Translations under genes and position numbers: made by a program | Shown: piece by piece, positions 35,364 to 44,910 of the stretch | Position numbering within the stretch: the first letter of the stretch is position 1 | Layout of the letters: the number at the start of each line of letters is the position of its first letter | NCBI GenBank assembly: GCA_963745765.1 | Contig: CAVUYQ010000036.1 | Coordinates: 88,214-152,213, forward strand | Length of the DNA: 64,000 bases | Direction: 5' to 3' | From: Ww85 sp963745765 | Lineage (GTDB): Bacteria; Desulfobacterota; Desulfobulbia; Desulfobulbales; Desulfocapsaceae | Notes under the pieces: model-generated | The model's database searches: none | What the model was told of the DNA's origin: nothing | What the model saw: the letters and a program-made list of their open reading frames with translations, nothing else

Positions 35364-36557
35364 TCAGGTTCTGATCAAGGCGTGCTCTCTTAAGAGCTCC
35401 TTGAAACCGTCAGCAGATCTTCTTATGAAGTCCTCATCTGTGCAGAACGCCAGCCGCATGAAGCCCGGCCTTCCAAAGCCGCGTCCGGGCACGGCAAGTA
35501 TCTTCTCTTCCTGCAGGTAACTGCAGAAGAGGACGTCATCTTCTATCGGGGTTTTGGGGAAAAGGTAAAATGCACCTTTGGGAGGAATAAACTCGTAGCC
35601 GGCATCACTGAGAATTTTACAGAAGAGATTTCTGCGGCGGCTGTAAATCGAACTGTCTATGCTCACATCCTGAAGTTGGGCAACCACCCGCTGTATCAGT
35701 GCGGGGGCATTGACGTAACCGAGAATTCTGGTAGCCAGCGTCATGGCGTCAAGGAGTGACTGCTTGTCGTCCGCTTCGGGATGAACGGCCAGATAACCGA
35801 TACGTTCTCCGGGCAGTGAGAGATCTTTGGAAAATGAGGAGAGTACGATACTGTTCCGGACATGCTTAAAGATGGGTGGTACGGTAAAATCATCAAAAAT
35901 GATTTTACGATAGGGTTCATCAGATATCAGGTAAATGGTGGAGCCATATTTATGTCCGGCTGTTTCCAGCAGTTCACCAAGGGTTGCGATAGACTCGGCA
36001 GAATAGATCTGGCCGGTCGGATTGTTCGGTGAGTTGACGATGACGGCCCGGGTCTTTTCATTGACAGCTTTTTCAATTGCCGCGAGATCAAGATCGAACT
36101 GGTCATCGGTCTGCACTATCCTGGCGACACCGCCATGATTATCAACATAGAAAACGTACTCGACGAAATAGGGTGCCAGTATGATTACTTCTTCGCCGGG
36201 GTTCAGCAATGCCTTCATGGTGACATTCAAGGCGCCGGCGGCACCGCAGGCCAGCAGCATATCTCCGTAATGAATGGTTACACCCTGTTCCGCTGACATA
36301 CGTGCGGCGATAGCCTCCCTGACCCAGGGCAGGCCGCCGTTTGGCATATAGGAGTGTAGGCCCGGTGTTTCGTCCGCGACAATCTCCTTGAGCACCCGAC
36401 GAAATTGCGGTGGCGGGGCAACATCGGGGTTGCCAAGACTGAAATCAAAGACCTTGTCATTGCCAAATTGTGATTTGAGACGGGCACCTTCCTCGAACAT
36501 TTTCCTGATCCATGAAGATTTCACGTTGAAATCTCTCATTTTTTCTGACACGGCCAT
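35364..36557 (-). CDS. PLP-dependent aminotransferase, class I (aspartate type)
   Basis: The 397-residue fold type I aminotransferase has N-S-P-N-N-P-T-G, D-E-P-Y and the PLP lysine in S-S-F-S-K-D-L-S-L-P-G-E-R-I-G-Y. The C-terminal Arg for the substrate carboxylate is in F-M-R-L-A-F. It probably transfers amino groups between aspartate or a similar acid and 2-oxoglutarate; the exact substrate is not clear. The stop abuts the der stop, so the genes are convergent with no gap. Confidence 0.9.
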   Translation of the reverse strand: MAVSEKMRDFNVKSSWIRKMFEEGARLKSQFGNDKVFDFSLGNPDVAPPPQFRRVLKEIVADETPGLHSYMPNGGLPWVREAIAARMSAEQGVTIHYGDMLLACGAAGALNVTMKALLNPGEEVIILAPYFVEYVFYVDNHGGVARIVQTDDQFDLDLAAIEKAVNEKTRAVIVNSPNNPTGQIYSAESIATLGELLETAGHKYGSTIYLISDEPYRKIIFDDFTVPPIFKHVRNSIVLSSFSKDLSLPGERIGYLAVHPEADDKQSLLDAMTLATRILGYVNAPALIQRVVAQLQDVSIDSSIYSRRRNLFCKILSDAGYEFIPPKGAFYLFPKTPIEDDVLFCSYLQEEKILAVPGRGFGRPGFMRLAFCTDEDFIRRSADGFKELLREHALIRT

Positions 36558-36615
36558 GACCTGCTCCTTTCTATTACCTATTACAAATCAAAGATTCAAT
36601 TTACGCCTTGCAAAT

Positions 36616-37452
36616 TCAGGCAAACTTCTTCTTGAAAAAATCATAGGCGCTGTTAATTTCTTTCATCTTCTCTTCCGCGACGCTTTTGAATTCATCGCCA
36701 AGATGAGCCACCTTATCAGGGTGATATTTCATGCTCAATTGCCGATATGCCTTCTTGATGCTGTCCATGTCAGCACCGGGCTGAAGGCCGAGAACCGCGT
36801 AATATTGAGTGCCATCTGCCTGGGCCGCGGAAGTCTGCCGCTGGTGGTGATAGGTGTATTTTGCCTCGATGGTTCTCAGGTCGTAAACCGATATTTCCAG
36901 AAATGAGGCAATCTTTCGAGCCTGCTCCAGTTCGTTCTGCGGAACCGGATCTTTCGTATACACTATCTGATATATCAGTTCGAGCAGGATCAGGCGGGGT
37001 TCATAGGTGAAGGTTTGCCGAAATTCATGCAGAAGCGCTTCAAGTGTCTCTGTGCTGCTGGTGGCCTCTTTTATCAGGTTTTTCACCCAGGCCATCTGGG
37101 TTTGAGTGTAGCGCAGGTTATACTGAAAGAAACGCTGGATGGTCTGCACCTCGTCCCGGGAGACGTTTCCGTCGAGCTGAGAAATTTTTATCAGGATATG
37201 AACGAGCAGCCAGACAAAACGGTTATGGTCTTCGGTCTGTGATGATTCGTAGGTGGATACCTGCTTTTGCATCCAGTAGGAAAACCCCCAGAACAGGGCG
37301 ATGAACAGCAGGATCCCGGCAAACCCTGAAAATAGAAGGAAGCCGAGCATGTTGATGAGCGCAGGTGCTCCACCGGTTACAAAAACGATAAGCAGCGCGA
37401 TAAGAAGGCATCCGCCGCAGCCGGGAGGCCGCTGCTGTTGATATCTCGTCAT
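36616..37452 (-). CDS. Membrane-anchored TerB/J-domain protein (DjlA-like)
   Basis: The 278-residue protein has a Gly/Cys N-terminus and one or two membrane helices (about 15-65). A helical TerB-like domain follows (D-G-N-V-S-R-D-E at about 95), and the protein ends with a J domain whose H-P-D is in K-Y-H-P-D-K. This is the architecture of DjlA, a membrane cochaperone that stimulates DnaK. It lies between the aminotransferase and ftsY on the same strand. Confidence 0.87.
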   Translation of the reverse strand: MTRYQQQRPPGCGGCLLIALLIVFVTGGAPALINMLGFLLFSGFAGILLFIALFWGFSYWMQKQVSTYESSQTEDHNRFVWLLVHILIKISQLDGNVSRDEVQTIQRFFQYNLRYTQTQMAWVKNLIKEATSSTETLEALLHEFRQTFTYEPRLILLELIYQIVYTKDPVPQNELEQARKIASFLEISVYDLRTIEAKYTYHHQRQTSAAQADGTQYYAVLGLQPGADMDSIKKAYRQLSMKYHPDKVAHLGDEFKSVAEEKMKEINSAYDFFKKKFA

Positions 37453-37495
37453 GGTTTTAGCTCTTTTTTTTCGTACGTTTCAGAAATGTGCAGGA

Positions 37496-38695
37496 TTATG
37501 GTTCGAAGAGGGCGTCTATATATTCTCTGGCGTCGAATTCCCTGAGATCATCTATCTGTTCCCCGACGCCGATAAAACGGATCGGCAGTTTCAACTCACT
37601 TGAGATGTTGACGATAATACCGCCTTTTGCCGTACCGTCAAGTTTTGTCAGGGCAATACCTGAAACCCCGACGGCTTCATTGAACAGAATTGCCTGGGAA
37701 ATGCCATTTTGGCCGGTAGTGGCATCGATGACCAGCAGGACCTCATGGGGTGCCCCCGGAAGTTGTTTTGCTATTACCCGCTTGATCTTTTTCAGCTCTT
37801 CCATCAGGTTAGCCTTGGTGTGCAGACGCCCGGCCGTATCGATAAGGACAACATCATAGCCCTTGCTCACGGCGACTGCCATGCCGTCAAAGACGACAGC
37901 CGATGGATCGGCCCCTTCATGCTGAGAAACCACTCTGATCTTATTTCTTTCTCCCCATATTTTAAGCTGAGAGGTGGCAGCAGCTCTGAAGGTGTCAGCT
38001 GCGACAAGCAGCACCGATTGGTCGTTGTCAAGAAACTTTCTGGCAATCTTGCCGATGGTGGTTGTCTTGCCGACACCATTAACGCCTATAACCATAACGA
38101 CAAACGGACTGCCTGGCTGAATTACCAGTTCGGATGGCCCGTCGTGGGATGTGATTGCGTCTTTTAAATGCTTCTTGATTATCTCTTTCAACTCCTGGGG
38201 GTTGGAAAGGGCGTCTCTCTTGACCTGACGGCGCGCTTGTTCAAGCAGATTCTGGGTAGTAGTTATGCCGATATCAGCCGTTACGAGTATTTCCTCAAGT
38301 TCATCAAAGAGTTCAGCATCAATGATTTTTTTACCAAGAAAAAGCTCATCGATACGGTTAGTAAAGGATTCCCTCGTGCGGCTAAGACGCTCTGCCAGTC
38401 GTTTAATAATGGAAGAAGATTCCTTTTTCGGGGTATCGATTACTGTTTCCCCTGTAACTATTGTCTCCGGCGTAGGCCCGGCTGCTGCCGTCAAAACATT
38501 GTCGCCGGATGCAGCATGGCTGTCGTTAAGTTCTGTCGGGGTAGATTCAGGCTGGTTTGCCAGACACCGTTTTTCAGTATCAGGTCCAGTGACGGCTGTA
38601 TCCGGCAATTGAACCGGTTTTGTCGGTATTTGCCCGTGGTCTTCTTCCTGGTTGGTCTCTGGGGCTTGTCTTTTTCTTTTAAACCAGCCAAGCAT
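37496..38695 (-). CDS. ftsY: Signal recognition particle receptor FtsY
   Basis: The 399-residue protein has an acidic, low-complexity A domain of about 90 residues and the SRP-type NG domains. G1 is G-V-N-G-V-G-K-T-T-T, G3 D-T-A-G-R-L, G4 T-K-L-D-G-T-A-K-G-G. It docks ribosome-SRP complexes at the inner membrane. The final helix ends in F-D-A-R-E-Y-I-D-A-L-F, as usual. It is divergent from mrp. Confidence 0.96.
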   Translation of the reverse strand: MLGWFKRKRQAPETNQEEDHGQIPTKPVQLPDTAVTGPDTEKRCLANQPESTPTELNDSHAASGDNVLTAAAGPTPETIVTGETVIDTPKKESSSIIKRLAERLSRTRESFTNRIDELFLGKKIIDAELFDELEEILVTADIGITTTQNLLEQARRQVKRDALSNPQELKEIIKKHLKDAITSHDGPSELVIQPGSPFVVMVIGVNGVGKTTTIGKIARKFLDNDQSVLLVAADTFRAAATSQLKIWGERNKIRVVSQHEGADPSAVVFDGMAVAVSKGYDVVLIDTAGRLHTKANLMEELKKIKRVIAKQLPGAPHEVLLVIDATTGQNGISQAILFNEAVGVSGIALTKLDGTAKGGIIVNISSELKLPIRFIGVGEQIDDLREFDAREYIDALFEP

Positions 38696-38950
38696 GAATG
38701 GGATCTCCCTGTGTTCGGTTTATCGCCATGAGTATTACATGACATTAGTATAGAAACGAATCGGGTATCTTACGGATTCTTACGCAAGAACGCAACAAAA
38801 ACAGTTGATAGCGAGGGAGCAGGGAGCTTCGGCCTGCATGGTGTAACAAAGTCAAAAGTATTTGCAATTGCACCAGTCGTCCTTAGTATAGTAGTGTCTT
38901 TAACCGCACGATATACAACTATTTTAATTTTTAAGATTCAGGAGGATCTA

Positions 38951-39892
38951 ATGGCGCATTCATGTGGTAGCGACGGTAGCTCATGCGCTACAAAGGAATC
39001 ACAGCAGGCAGCGGTAGCTCAGCAGGATAATGCAATTACTCGATCACTTGGCAAAATCAAGAATAAGATATTGGTAATGAGTGGTAAAGGCGGTGTCGGG
39101 AAATCAACGGTTTCAGTAAACCTGGCACTCAGCCTGGCAAATCGGGGATACAAGGTCGGCTTGATGGACGTTGATATCCATGGTCCGGATGTTATTCGAA
39201 TGCTGGATTTAAAGGGAACGCTGGAACCGCCGAAAAAAAAGAACGATCTGGTTGCACCCCTGGCTTATAATGCCAATCTGAAGGTGGTATCGCTCGAATA
39301 TATGATGAGAGACCGGGATGAGGCTATCATCTGGCGTGGTCCTCTTAAAATTCAGGCTATCAGGCAATTTGTCTCTGATATGGACTGGGGAGAGCTGGAC
39401 TATCTTATTGTTGATGCCCCTCCCGGTACCGGTGACGAACCGCTTTCAGTTGCCCAGACCATACCGCTCGTCAAGGCAATCGTCGTGAGTACTCCGCAGA
39501 AGGTGGCCCTGGCCGATGTGAAGAAATCAATAAACTTCTGTAAAACGGTACAGGTCGAGATTGTCGGTCTCATCGAAAATATGTCGGGCTTTGTCTGTCC
39601 GCATTGCAACAAGACGGTTGATATTTTTAAAACCGGTGGCGGTGAAGCATTGGCCAGAGAGTTTGATCTGCCGTTTCTCGGACGCTTACCGATGGACCCG
39701 AACGTTGTGATCGCCGGAGATGACGGTTCCCCTTACTTGTCTTCGGATAGCGATAGTCCGGCTGTAAAGGCCTTCATGGGTATTGTGGACGCGGTCGAAC
39801 AGCGGTTGCCGGCAACAGGCCCGGCGGTTGCGCTGAAGATGGCTCAGAGCGATGGCGGTTGCGCCTGCTCTTCCGTTGGTTGTAAACATTGA
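38951..39892 (+). CDS. mrp: Mrp/NBP35-family Fe-S cluster carrier ATPase
   Basis: The 313-residue P-loop protein has the deviant Walker A M-S-G-K-G-G-V-G-K-S-T, D-A-P-P-G-T-G-D-E and the C-terminal cluster-binding C-P-H-C. The C-terminal end carries an extra Cys set (C-A-C-S-S-V-G-C), and the N-terminus has C-G-S-D-G-S-S-C. It carries [4Fe-4S] clusters to apoproteins. The ATG at 38951 is set by AGGAGG at 38940-38945; an upstream TTG would add 19 residues. Confidence 0.95.
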   Translation: MAHSCGSDGSSCATKESQQAAVAQQDNAITRSLGKIKNKILVMSGKGGVGKSTVSVNLALSLANRGYKVGLMDVDIHGPDVIRMLDLKGTLEPPKKKNDLVAPLAYNANLKVVSLEYMMRDRDEAIIWRGPLKIQAIRQFVSDMDWGELDYLIVDAPPGTGDEPLSVAQTIPLVKAIVVSTPQKVALADVKKSINFCKTVQVEIVGLIENMSGFVCPHCNKTVDIFKTGGGEALAREFDLPFLGRLPMDPNVVIAGDDGSPYLSSDSDSPAVKAFMGIVDAVEQRLPATGPAVALKMAQSDGGCACSSVGCKH

Positions 39893-40016
39893 TGGCGTCG
39901 TAAAAACTTCGATCTACTGCGTCGTGGAACTTTTTCCGGCACTCGGCATACTACCTGTATGCCTTCGCACCTGAAAAACTACCACTCCTTGTTTATCTGT
40001 GTTTTTACTTAGCCAT
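39892..40016. repeat. 125-bp palindromic miniature element next to mrp
   Basis: The ends match in inverted orientation: ATGGC, 3 nt, GTAAAAAC at 39892-39907 against GTTTTTAC, 3 nt, GCCAT at 40001-40016. The body is also an imperfect palindrome (inner GCATAC-tacct-GTATGC at 39947-39963). The element starts on the last base of the mrp stop codon. Elements beginning TGGCxTCGTAAAAA are, as far as I recall, common in deltaproteobacterial genomes. It codes for nothing and is probably a non-autonomous mobile palindrome. Confidence 0.65.
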
Positions 40017-40108
40017 CTTTTGGAGTGCAATAGACTTTTTATGAGTATGTCAACATTGAGGGTACCTTGAAAATGTCGATGAGTTTTCAGGGCTTTTGAT
40101 ATAAAAAG

Positions 40109-40140
40109 CAGGAGGAGTGTCTGTTCAGATACTTCTCCTG
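40109..40140 (+). other. Stem-loop upstream of MBL hydrolase
   Basis: CAGGAG (40109-40114) pairs with CTCCTG (40135-40140), and AGTGTCT pairs imperfectly with AGATACT inside. It lies 32 bp upstream of the MBL gene. It may be an attenuator, a leader hairpin or the end of the mrp transcript; there is no clear T-run. Confidence 0.35.
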
Positions 40141-40171
40141 TAAGATTAAATTATTTGTTATTCCGGCGAAT

Positions 40172-40801
40172 ATGAGAGTCGAACAACACATGGTTGGCAT
40201 GATGGGCGTCTGTTGTTATTTCCTGATTTGTGACAAGACCGGCAAGGCGGCAATTGTCGATCCGGGAGGTGATGAGGAGAAGCTGATCAAGATTGTTGAG
40301 TCCTCTAAACTGGATGTCCAGTATATCATTGCAACCCATGGTCATCCTGATCATGTGTGCGGTAATCGTAAAATTAAGGAGGCAACGGGTGCTGATATCA
40401 TCATGCATGAAGCAGATGATGAGTTTTTCTCTCAGCCCAATGTGAAGAACTATTTTTCAATGTTAGGCATGGAGGAGTCACCCCCCGCCGATCTGCGGGT
40501 CAGGGAAGGCGATGATATCGTCTTTGGCACCGTTGCCATCAGGGTGATACATACCCCCGGGCATACGCCGGGAGGTATGTGCCTTTATAACGCTCCCAAT
40601 CTGATTACCGGTGACACACTCTTTGTCGGTGGTATCGGACGTACGGACTTTCCCGGTGGATCACATGCTGAGCTGATTGCCTCGATCAAAAACAAACTGC
40701 TCGTCCTGCCTCCTGAAACTATTGTCTGGCCTGGACATGGTTATGGCGGCAGCCGCTCTACCATTCAGGAAGAACGTCTTTCCAACCCCTATCTCCGGTA
40801 A
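40172..40801 (+). CDS. MBL-fold metallohydrolase (glyoxalase II-like)
   Basis: The 209-residue protein has the metal-binding T-H-G-H-P-D-H, the third ligand H-T-P-G-H-T-P-G, and T-G-D-T-L-F-V-G with bridging Asp. The final His is in W-P-G-H-G-Y-G. This matches stand-alone glyoxalase II-like hydrolases of about 210 residues common in Desulfobacterota; the natural thioester substrate is unknown. selB starts 13 bp downstream, so they are probably cotranscribed. Confidence 0.9.
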   Translation: MRVEQHMVGMMGVCCYFLICDKTGKAAIVDPGGDEEKLIKIVESSKLDVQYIIATHGHPDHVCGNRKIKEATGADIIMHEADDEFFSQPNVKNYFSMLGMEESPPADLRVREGDDIVFGTVAIRVIHTPGHTPGGMCLYNAPNLITGDTLFVGGIGRTDFPGGSHAELIASIKNKLLVLPPETIVWPGHGYGGSRSTIQEERLSNPYLR

Positions 40802-40813
40802 GGTTGCCTGCAG

Positions 40814-42745
40814 ATGCGCGAAATTGTTCTCGGTACGGCCGGTCATGTTGATCATGGGAAAACGAGTTTTGTCAAATACCTGACCGGTATCGATACAGAT
40901 CGTCTTAAGGAAGAGAAAAAAAGGGGTATTACCATCGAACTCGGTTTTGCCTATCTTGACCTCCCCTGCGGACACCGCCTGGGTATCGTCGATGTTCCCG
41001 GGCACGAAAGATTTGTCAAAAACATGGTTGCCGGTGTTACCGGTATGGATATGCTGGCCTTTATCGTTGCCGCCGATGAGGGTATCATGCCGCAGACCCG
41101 GGAACATTTTGATATCTGCCGATTGCTCGGTGTCAAACGGGGCTTTGTCGTCATTACAAAAAAAGACATGGTTGACGATGACTGGCTCGACATGGTTGTC
41201 GAGGAAGTAAGTGATTTCTGCACCGGCAGTTTTCTTGAAGATGCTCCCATTATTCCGGTTTCCTCGCTAACCGGCGAAGGGTTTGAGCAGGTGGTGGAGA
41301 CGATTGACCGCTTCGTTCGCGAGCATCATTTTGCCGAAGTTTTCGGTCCGTTCAGGCTTCCGGTGGATCGGGTGTTTGCGATGAAAGGGTTCGGTTCGGT
41401 TGTTACCGGGACCTCAATCTCCGGCAGGATATCCATCGGCGATGAACTCCGTCTCTTCCCGACGCGCAATACCGCCAAGGTTCGCGGTATTCAGGTGCAT
41501 TCCGCATCCGTTGAGACGGTTGAAGCAGGTCATCGGACGGCCATTAACCTGCAGGGTCTGGAAACGGCTGAAATCAGCCGGGGTATGGTTCTGGCGTCTC
41601 CCGAATGCCTTGAACCTAACTATATGCTTGACTGCCAGCTGATGTACCTTTCTGTAAACGGAAAAGCCCTTAAACATCGGACCAGGGTAAGAGTGCATCT
41701 GGGAAGTGCTGAATTGATCGGCAGGGTGTCCCTGCTGGACCGTGATGAATTAGATCCGGGTATGGAAGCACCGGTGCAATTGCTGCTTGAGTCCCCCGTC
41801 GCGGTATGGCCGGGTGATCGCTATGTCATACGTAGTTATTCTCCCGTAGCCACGATTGGCGGCGGAGAGGTGCTCGGCAACCAGTCGCCCCGGAAACGGA
41901 AACGGCTGACAGAAAAAGACCGGTCGTATAACCGGCAGATTTTTGAAACGTTAATGAGTGATGATAGCGAGGCTAAGGCTCTTCTGTATCTGCAGGAATC
42001 GGGAATGAACGGCCTGAGTTTTGACGATCTTGCCATCAGGCTTGGTCTTTTTGCAAAACATCTTACGAAAGTATTGAATCCTCCCCTGTCGGCCAAAAAG
42101 ATGGTTGTCGTCGATTCGGCCAGTCAGCGTTATCTCATAAGTCAAGCAGCCGATGAGGTGAGCCGGACGATTTTGGCCTCCCTTACGGCCTATCATCAGG
42201 CAAATCCACTGAAAAACGGTCTCTCCAAGGAAGAGGTGCGTTCCGGTTTCAAGCAGATCGTCGATCCCAAGGTCTTCAATTACTGTCTTAACGATCTGCT
42301 GCGCAAGTCTATTGTTGTCCAGGAGGAATCAGTAATCAGGCTTGCAAATCACCAGGTAGCCCTCAAGGCAGATGAAGAAAAACTCAAGCGCGATCTAAAC
42401 CGCTGGTATTGCGATAAAGGGCTGGCGACGGCAACTATAAAAGAGACACAGGAGGCGTTCAGGGACTATCCCGATTCGCTGGTCAGGGAAGTCCTTGACC
42501 TGCTGCTCAAGGAAGGAGTTTTGACCAAGGTAAGCGAGTCGCTCTATTTTGCTTCTGTCCATCTTAACCGTATGCAGGATGAGGTCGTCGCCTTCATGAA
42601 AAAAGAAGGAGAAATCGACGCCCCGGGCTTCAAAAATCTCAGCGGTTTGACCAGGAAATTTTCTATTCCAATTCTGGAATATTTTGATCGGATGAAACTA
42701 ACCATCAGGGTAGGGGATAAACGGATTCTACGCAAAAAAGACTGA
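40814..42745 (+). CDS. selB: Selenocysteine-specific elongation factor SelB
   Basis: The 643-residue protein has an EF-Tu-like GTPase head: G1 G-H-V-D-H-G-K-T at about 10, G-I-T-I-E-L-G-F-A switch, D-V-P-G-H-E (G3) and T-K-K-D (G4). Beta-barrel domains follow, then a C-terminal part with winged helices that bind the SECIS hairpin in mRNA. R-G-I-T-I-E-L-G is specific for SelB against EF-Tu. It delivers Sec-tRNA to UGA codons. It shows that the organism decodes Sec and supports the two TGA-containing genes at 3575 and 54429. selA, selC and selD are not in the window. Confidence 0.97.
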   Translation: MREIVLGTAGHVDHGKTSFVKYLTGIDTDRLKEEKKRGITIELGFAYLDLPCGHRLGIVDVPGHERFVKNMVAGVTGMDMLAFIVAADEGIMPQTREHFDICRLLGVKRGFVVITKKDMVDDDWLDMVVEEVSDFCTGSFLEDAPIIPVSSLTGEGFEQVVETIDRFVREHHFAEVFGPFRLPVDRVFAMKGFGSVVTGTSISGRISIGDELRLFPTRNTAKVRGIQVHSASVETVEAGHRTAINLQGLETAEISRGMVLASPECLEPNYMLDCQLMYLSVNGKALKHRTRVRVHLGSAELIGRVSLLDRDELDPGMEAPVQLLLESPVAVWPGDRYVIRSYSPVATIGGGEVLGNQSPRKRKRLTEKDRSYNRQIFETLMSDDSEAKALLYLQESGMNGLSFDDLAIRLGLFAKHLTKVLNPPLSAKKMVVVDSASQRYLISQAADEVSRTILASLTAYHQANPLKNGLSKEEVRSGFKQIVDPKVFNYCLNDLLRKSIVVQEESVIRLANHQVALKADEEKLKRDLNRWYCDKGLATATIKETQEAFRDYPDSLVREVLDLLLKEGVLTKVSESLYFASVHLNRMQDEVVAFMKKEGEIDAPGFKNLSGLTRKFSIPILEYFDRMKLTIRVGDKRILRKKD

Positions 42746-42748
42746 AAA

Positions 42749-44513
42749 TCAGGTAATTCCGACGGCAAGGGCCAATACTCGATCCGACTCTTGAAACATC
42801 AGTTTTTTTGCACCTAATGAGCAAACGAATGTTTCTATTTCTTCGCGGTTCAATCCAGGGAAGGCCGTGCAAATTTCTGTGATTGATTTCGGTTGATTAC
42901 AGAAAAGATATATTTTCCTTGAGACGGAGCGAAGCCTGTGCAGGAGTGCCGTTTTACCCGGCAGCTCCTGGTGAATGATGAGATACGTGCCGCCATCGCA
43001 ATAGTAAAGTGGCGGCTTGCGTTTGCTTCTGTTGCGATGGAATTCCTGCCAGGCCAGAATTTTCTCTCGTACCGGCCGCCAGAGCTTTTGCTGATTTTTC
43101 CTGTCACCACGGTAGCCGGAGATGAGCAGCCCATCCTGACACTGCCGCGGAAAAAGCATACGGCTTTTTGCATGAGGAAGGATTGCGCGTATTCCGTATT
43201 CACGGGGCTGACCGATATATGGGGGCGCCATATCCAAGAAAGAATGATGCCGCCTCAAGCGGGTGATACGGTAAAGCGTAATCAAGATTGACGAGGATTT
43301 CTTCTATTTCCCCTCTGCTTGTGGCTGGAAATTCGGTTATGATATTGCCGAGAAGATCAATTCCATTGGCGCTGCAGTGCTTCATGATGGCAAGGTTATC
43401 CATAACCGTGGTTCCCTTCTTCATTCGTGAAAGCATTGTTGTCGACAAAGACTCGATACCTACCTGGACCGTTCGCAATCCGGCACGGCGAAAAAGGATG
43501 ATTTTTTCAAGTGACGTCTTTGCCCGTATTTCACCAAAGAAACAGAAATCATGCTTCGAACTCGGCCATGGCATGGAAAAATTTATCATCTTCGCTCTCC
43601 GGCAGCATATTATCGGTAAAAGAGAAATTAAGTGATTCGTTTTTGCATGACAATTCCATGAACTTCAGCAATCATGCGACTGGCATTCTTATGGCGATAT
43701 CCCTGCCATTGGAGATTGAGGTTACAGAATGTGCAGCGGTTCCACCGGCAGCCTCTGGAGAACTCGACTGGCAGGGTTGGCATGAAGGGCAGGTCGTTGA
43801 AAAGGTGACGGGTTTCTTCCAGATAAGGCTTGAAGTCAGGGATTGGAAGTTCATCAAGCCGTGAAATATCGGGAGTTGTCGTGTTTGCCTCGCGAACCTG
43901 TCGGGACTTGATCTGGCCGGGTATCTTTGCTTGCTGCCCACTGAGATAGTTGCAGAGTTCAAGCAAAGGACCTTCGCCTTCTCCGTCGATGAGATAGTTG
44001 ATTTGATCAAAATGTCTGATAAGAGATAAACCGGCTGACCCGGAGCAGGAACTTCCGCCAAAGACCGTTGGTATGGCGGCCCTCTTCTTGAACTCAGAGG
44101 CAAGATAGAGAGAAGGGAGCAGTTGACTGAAACAGACCGAAAAGCCAAGTAGTGAGATCTTTTCAAGATCAAAGCAGGACATGCCAGGCTTCACAGCATT
44201 CCTGGATGTCGGCAACGAGACCGGCAAAGTCGGGTATCGGCCCTTTTCCATCACGCTTTAACTCCGCCTGGAAAAGGCGGGCAGCAGTCTCTTTTTTTTC
44301 AGGGAAGAGTAAAGGGGCGAAGAGTGCCTCTCCTGCCCAACCGGAATTGGCTATGCGGGAATAAAGATCGATACCGATTTTTTTGGCAATGTTCAGGTAT
44401 AGATGACGGTTCTCGACCAGGTAGCCGCCTTTCTCCTGCAGATAGCCACGCAAGGTGGCCAATTGGATGGATGGACGATGGAACAGTGCCCAGGGCGGCG
44501 AGACGAGAACCAC
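42749..44513 (-). pseudogene. Radical SAM RiPP maturase (rSAM_ocin_1-like), broken by frameshifts
   Basis: Frames on the minus strand join into one B12-binding radical SAM protein of about 585 residues. The N-terminus is V-V-L-V-S-P-P-W-A-L-F-H-R-P-S-I-Q-L (GTG start at 44513), followed by F-A-P-L-L-F. A cobalamin-type domain has V-F-G-G-S-S-C and D-G-E-G-E-G-P. The radical SAM core has S-R-G-C-R-W-N-R-C-T-F-C, an atypical C-x4-C-x2-C, then V-G-I-E-S-L-S and M-K-K-G-T-T. Four breaks (near 44172, 43651, 43554, 43221-43225) can each be repaired by removing one base. It resembles RiPP maturation radical SAM protein 1. Stop codons abut selB's end. Confidence 0.75.
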
Positions 44514-44636
44514 CCGGAATTGAATACGGTCTCTGCCTGTCTGTTGTTGCGTGATCCGATTTTCCCATCATTACCATTTTCTCCAGACCATGAATCCCTG
44601 CCATCACATTGTTGTTTATAGGCCGGTCACGCACAA

Positions 44637-44910
44637 TTACACACCTGCTTCGTTAACGCTATCTTTATACCTTTCTTCAGGATTATATGCCTCCCCCTGT
44701 CCACCGTCCGGGACCGCTACACTGATTTTAAGACGAGGTTCCCTTTGGTATCGGATGTTTTTCAATGGCAGCCGAAAGAAGATCGTTCCATTTTCCAGAA
44801 GATCCAGCAATCGATCGGCATCGCATGTTTCAGGACTCCAGTCCGGCAGGTGCCAGCCACTATCGCTTTGTGTGTACCGTGTTTACGACCCGTAGCACAC
44901 AGGGAATCAT
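44637..44910 (-). pseudogene. Unassigned ORF upstream of the radical SAM gene, one frameshift
   Basis: On the minus strand an ATG at 44910 reads I-P-C-V-L-R-V-V-N-T-V-H-T before a stop. A shift of one base near 44871 leads into an 80-codon open frame with L-L-D-L-L-E-N-G-T-I-F-F-R and a polar end, N-P-E-E-R-Y-K-D-S-V-N-E-A-G-V. The joined product would have about 90 residues. I do not recognise it and it has no clear ribosome site. It runs in the same direction as the radical SAM gene and ends 70 bp before the 44568-region stop. It could be a companion protein or chance. Confidence 0.3.
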
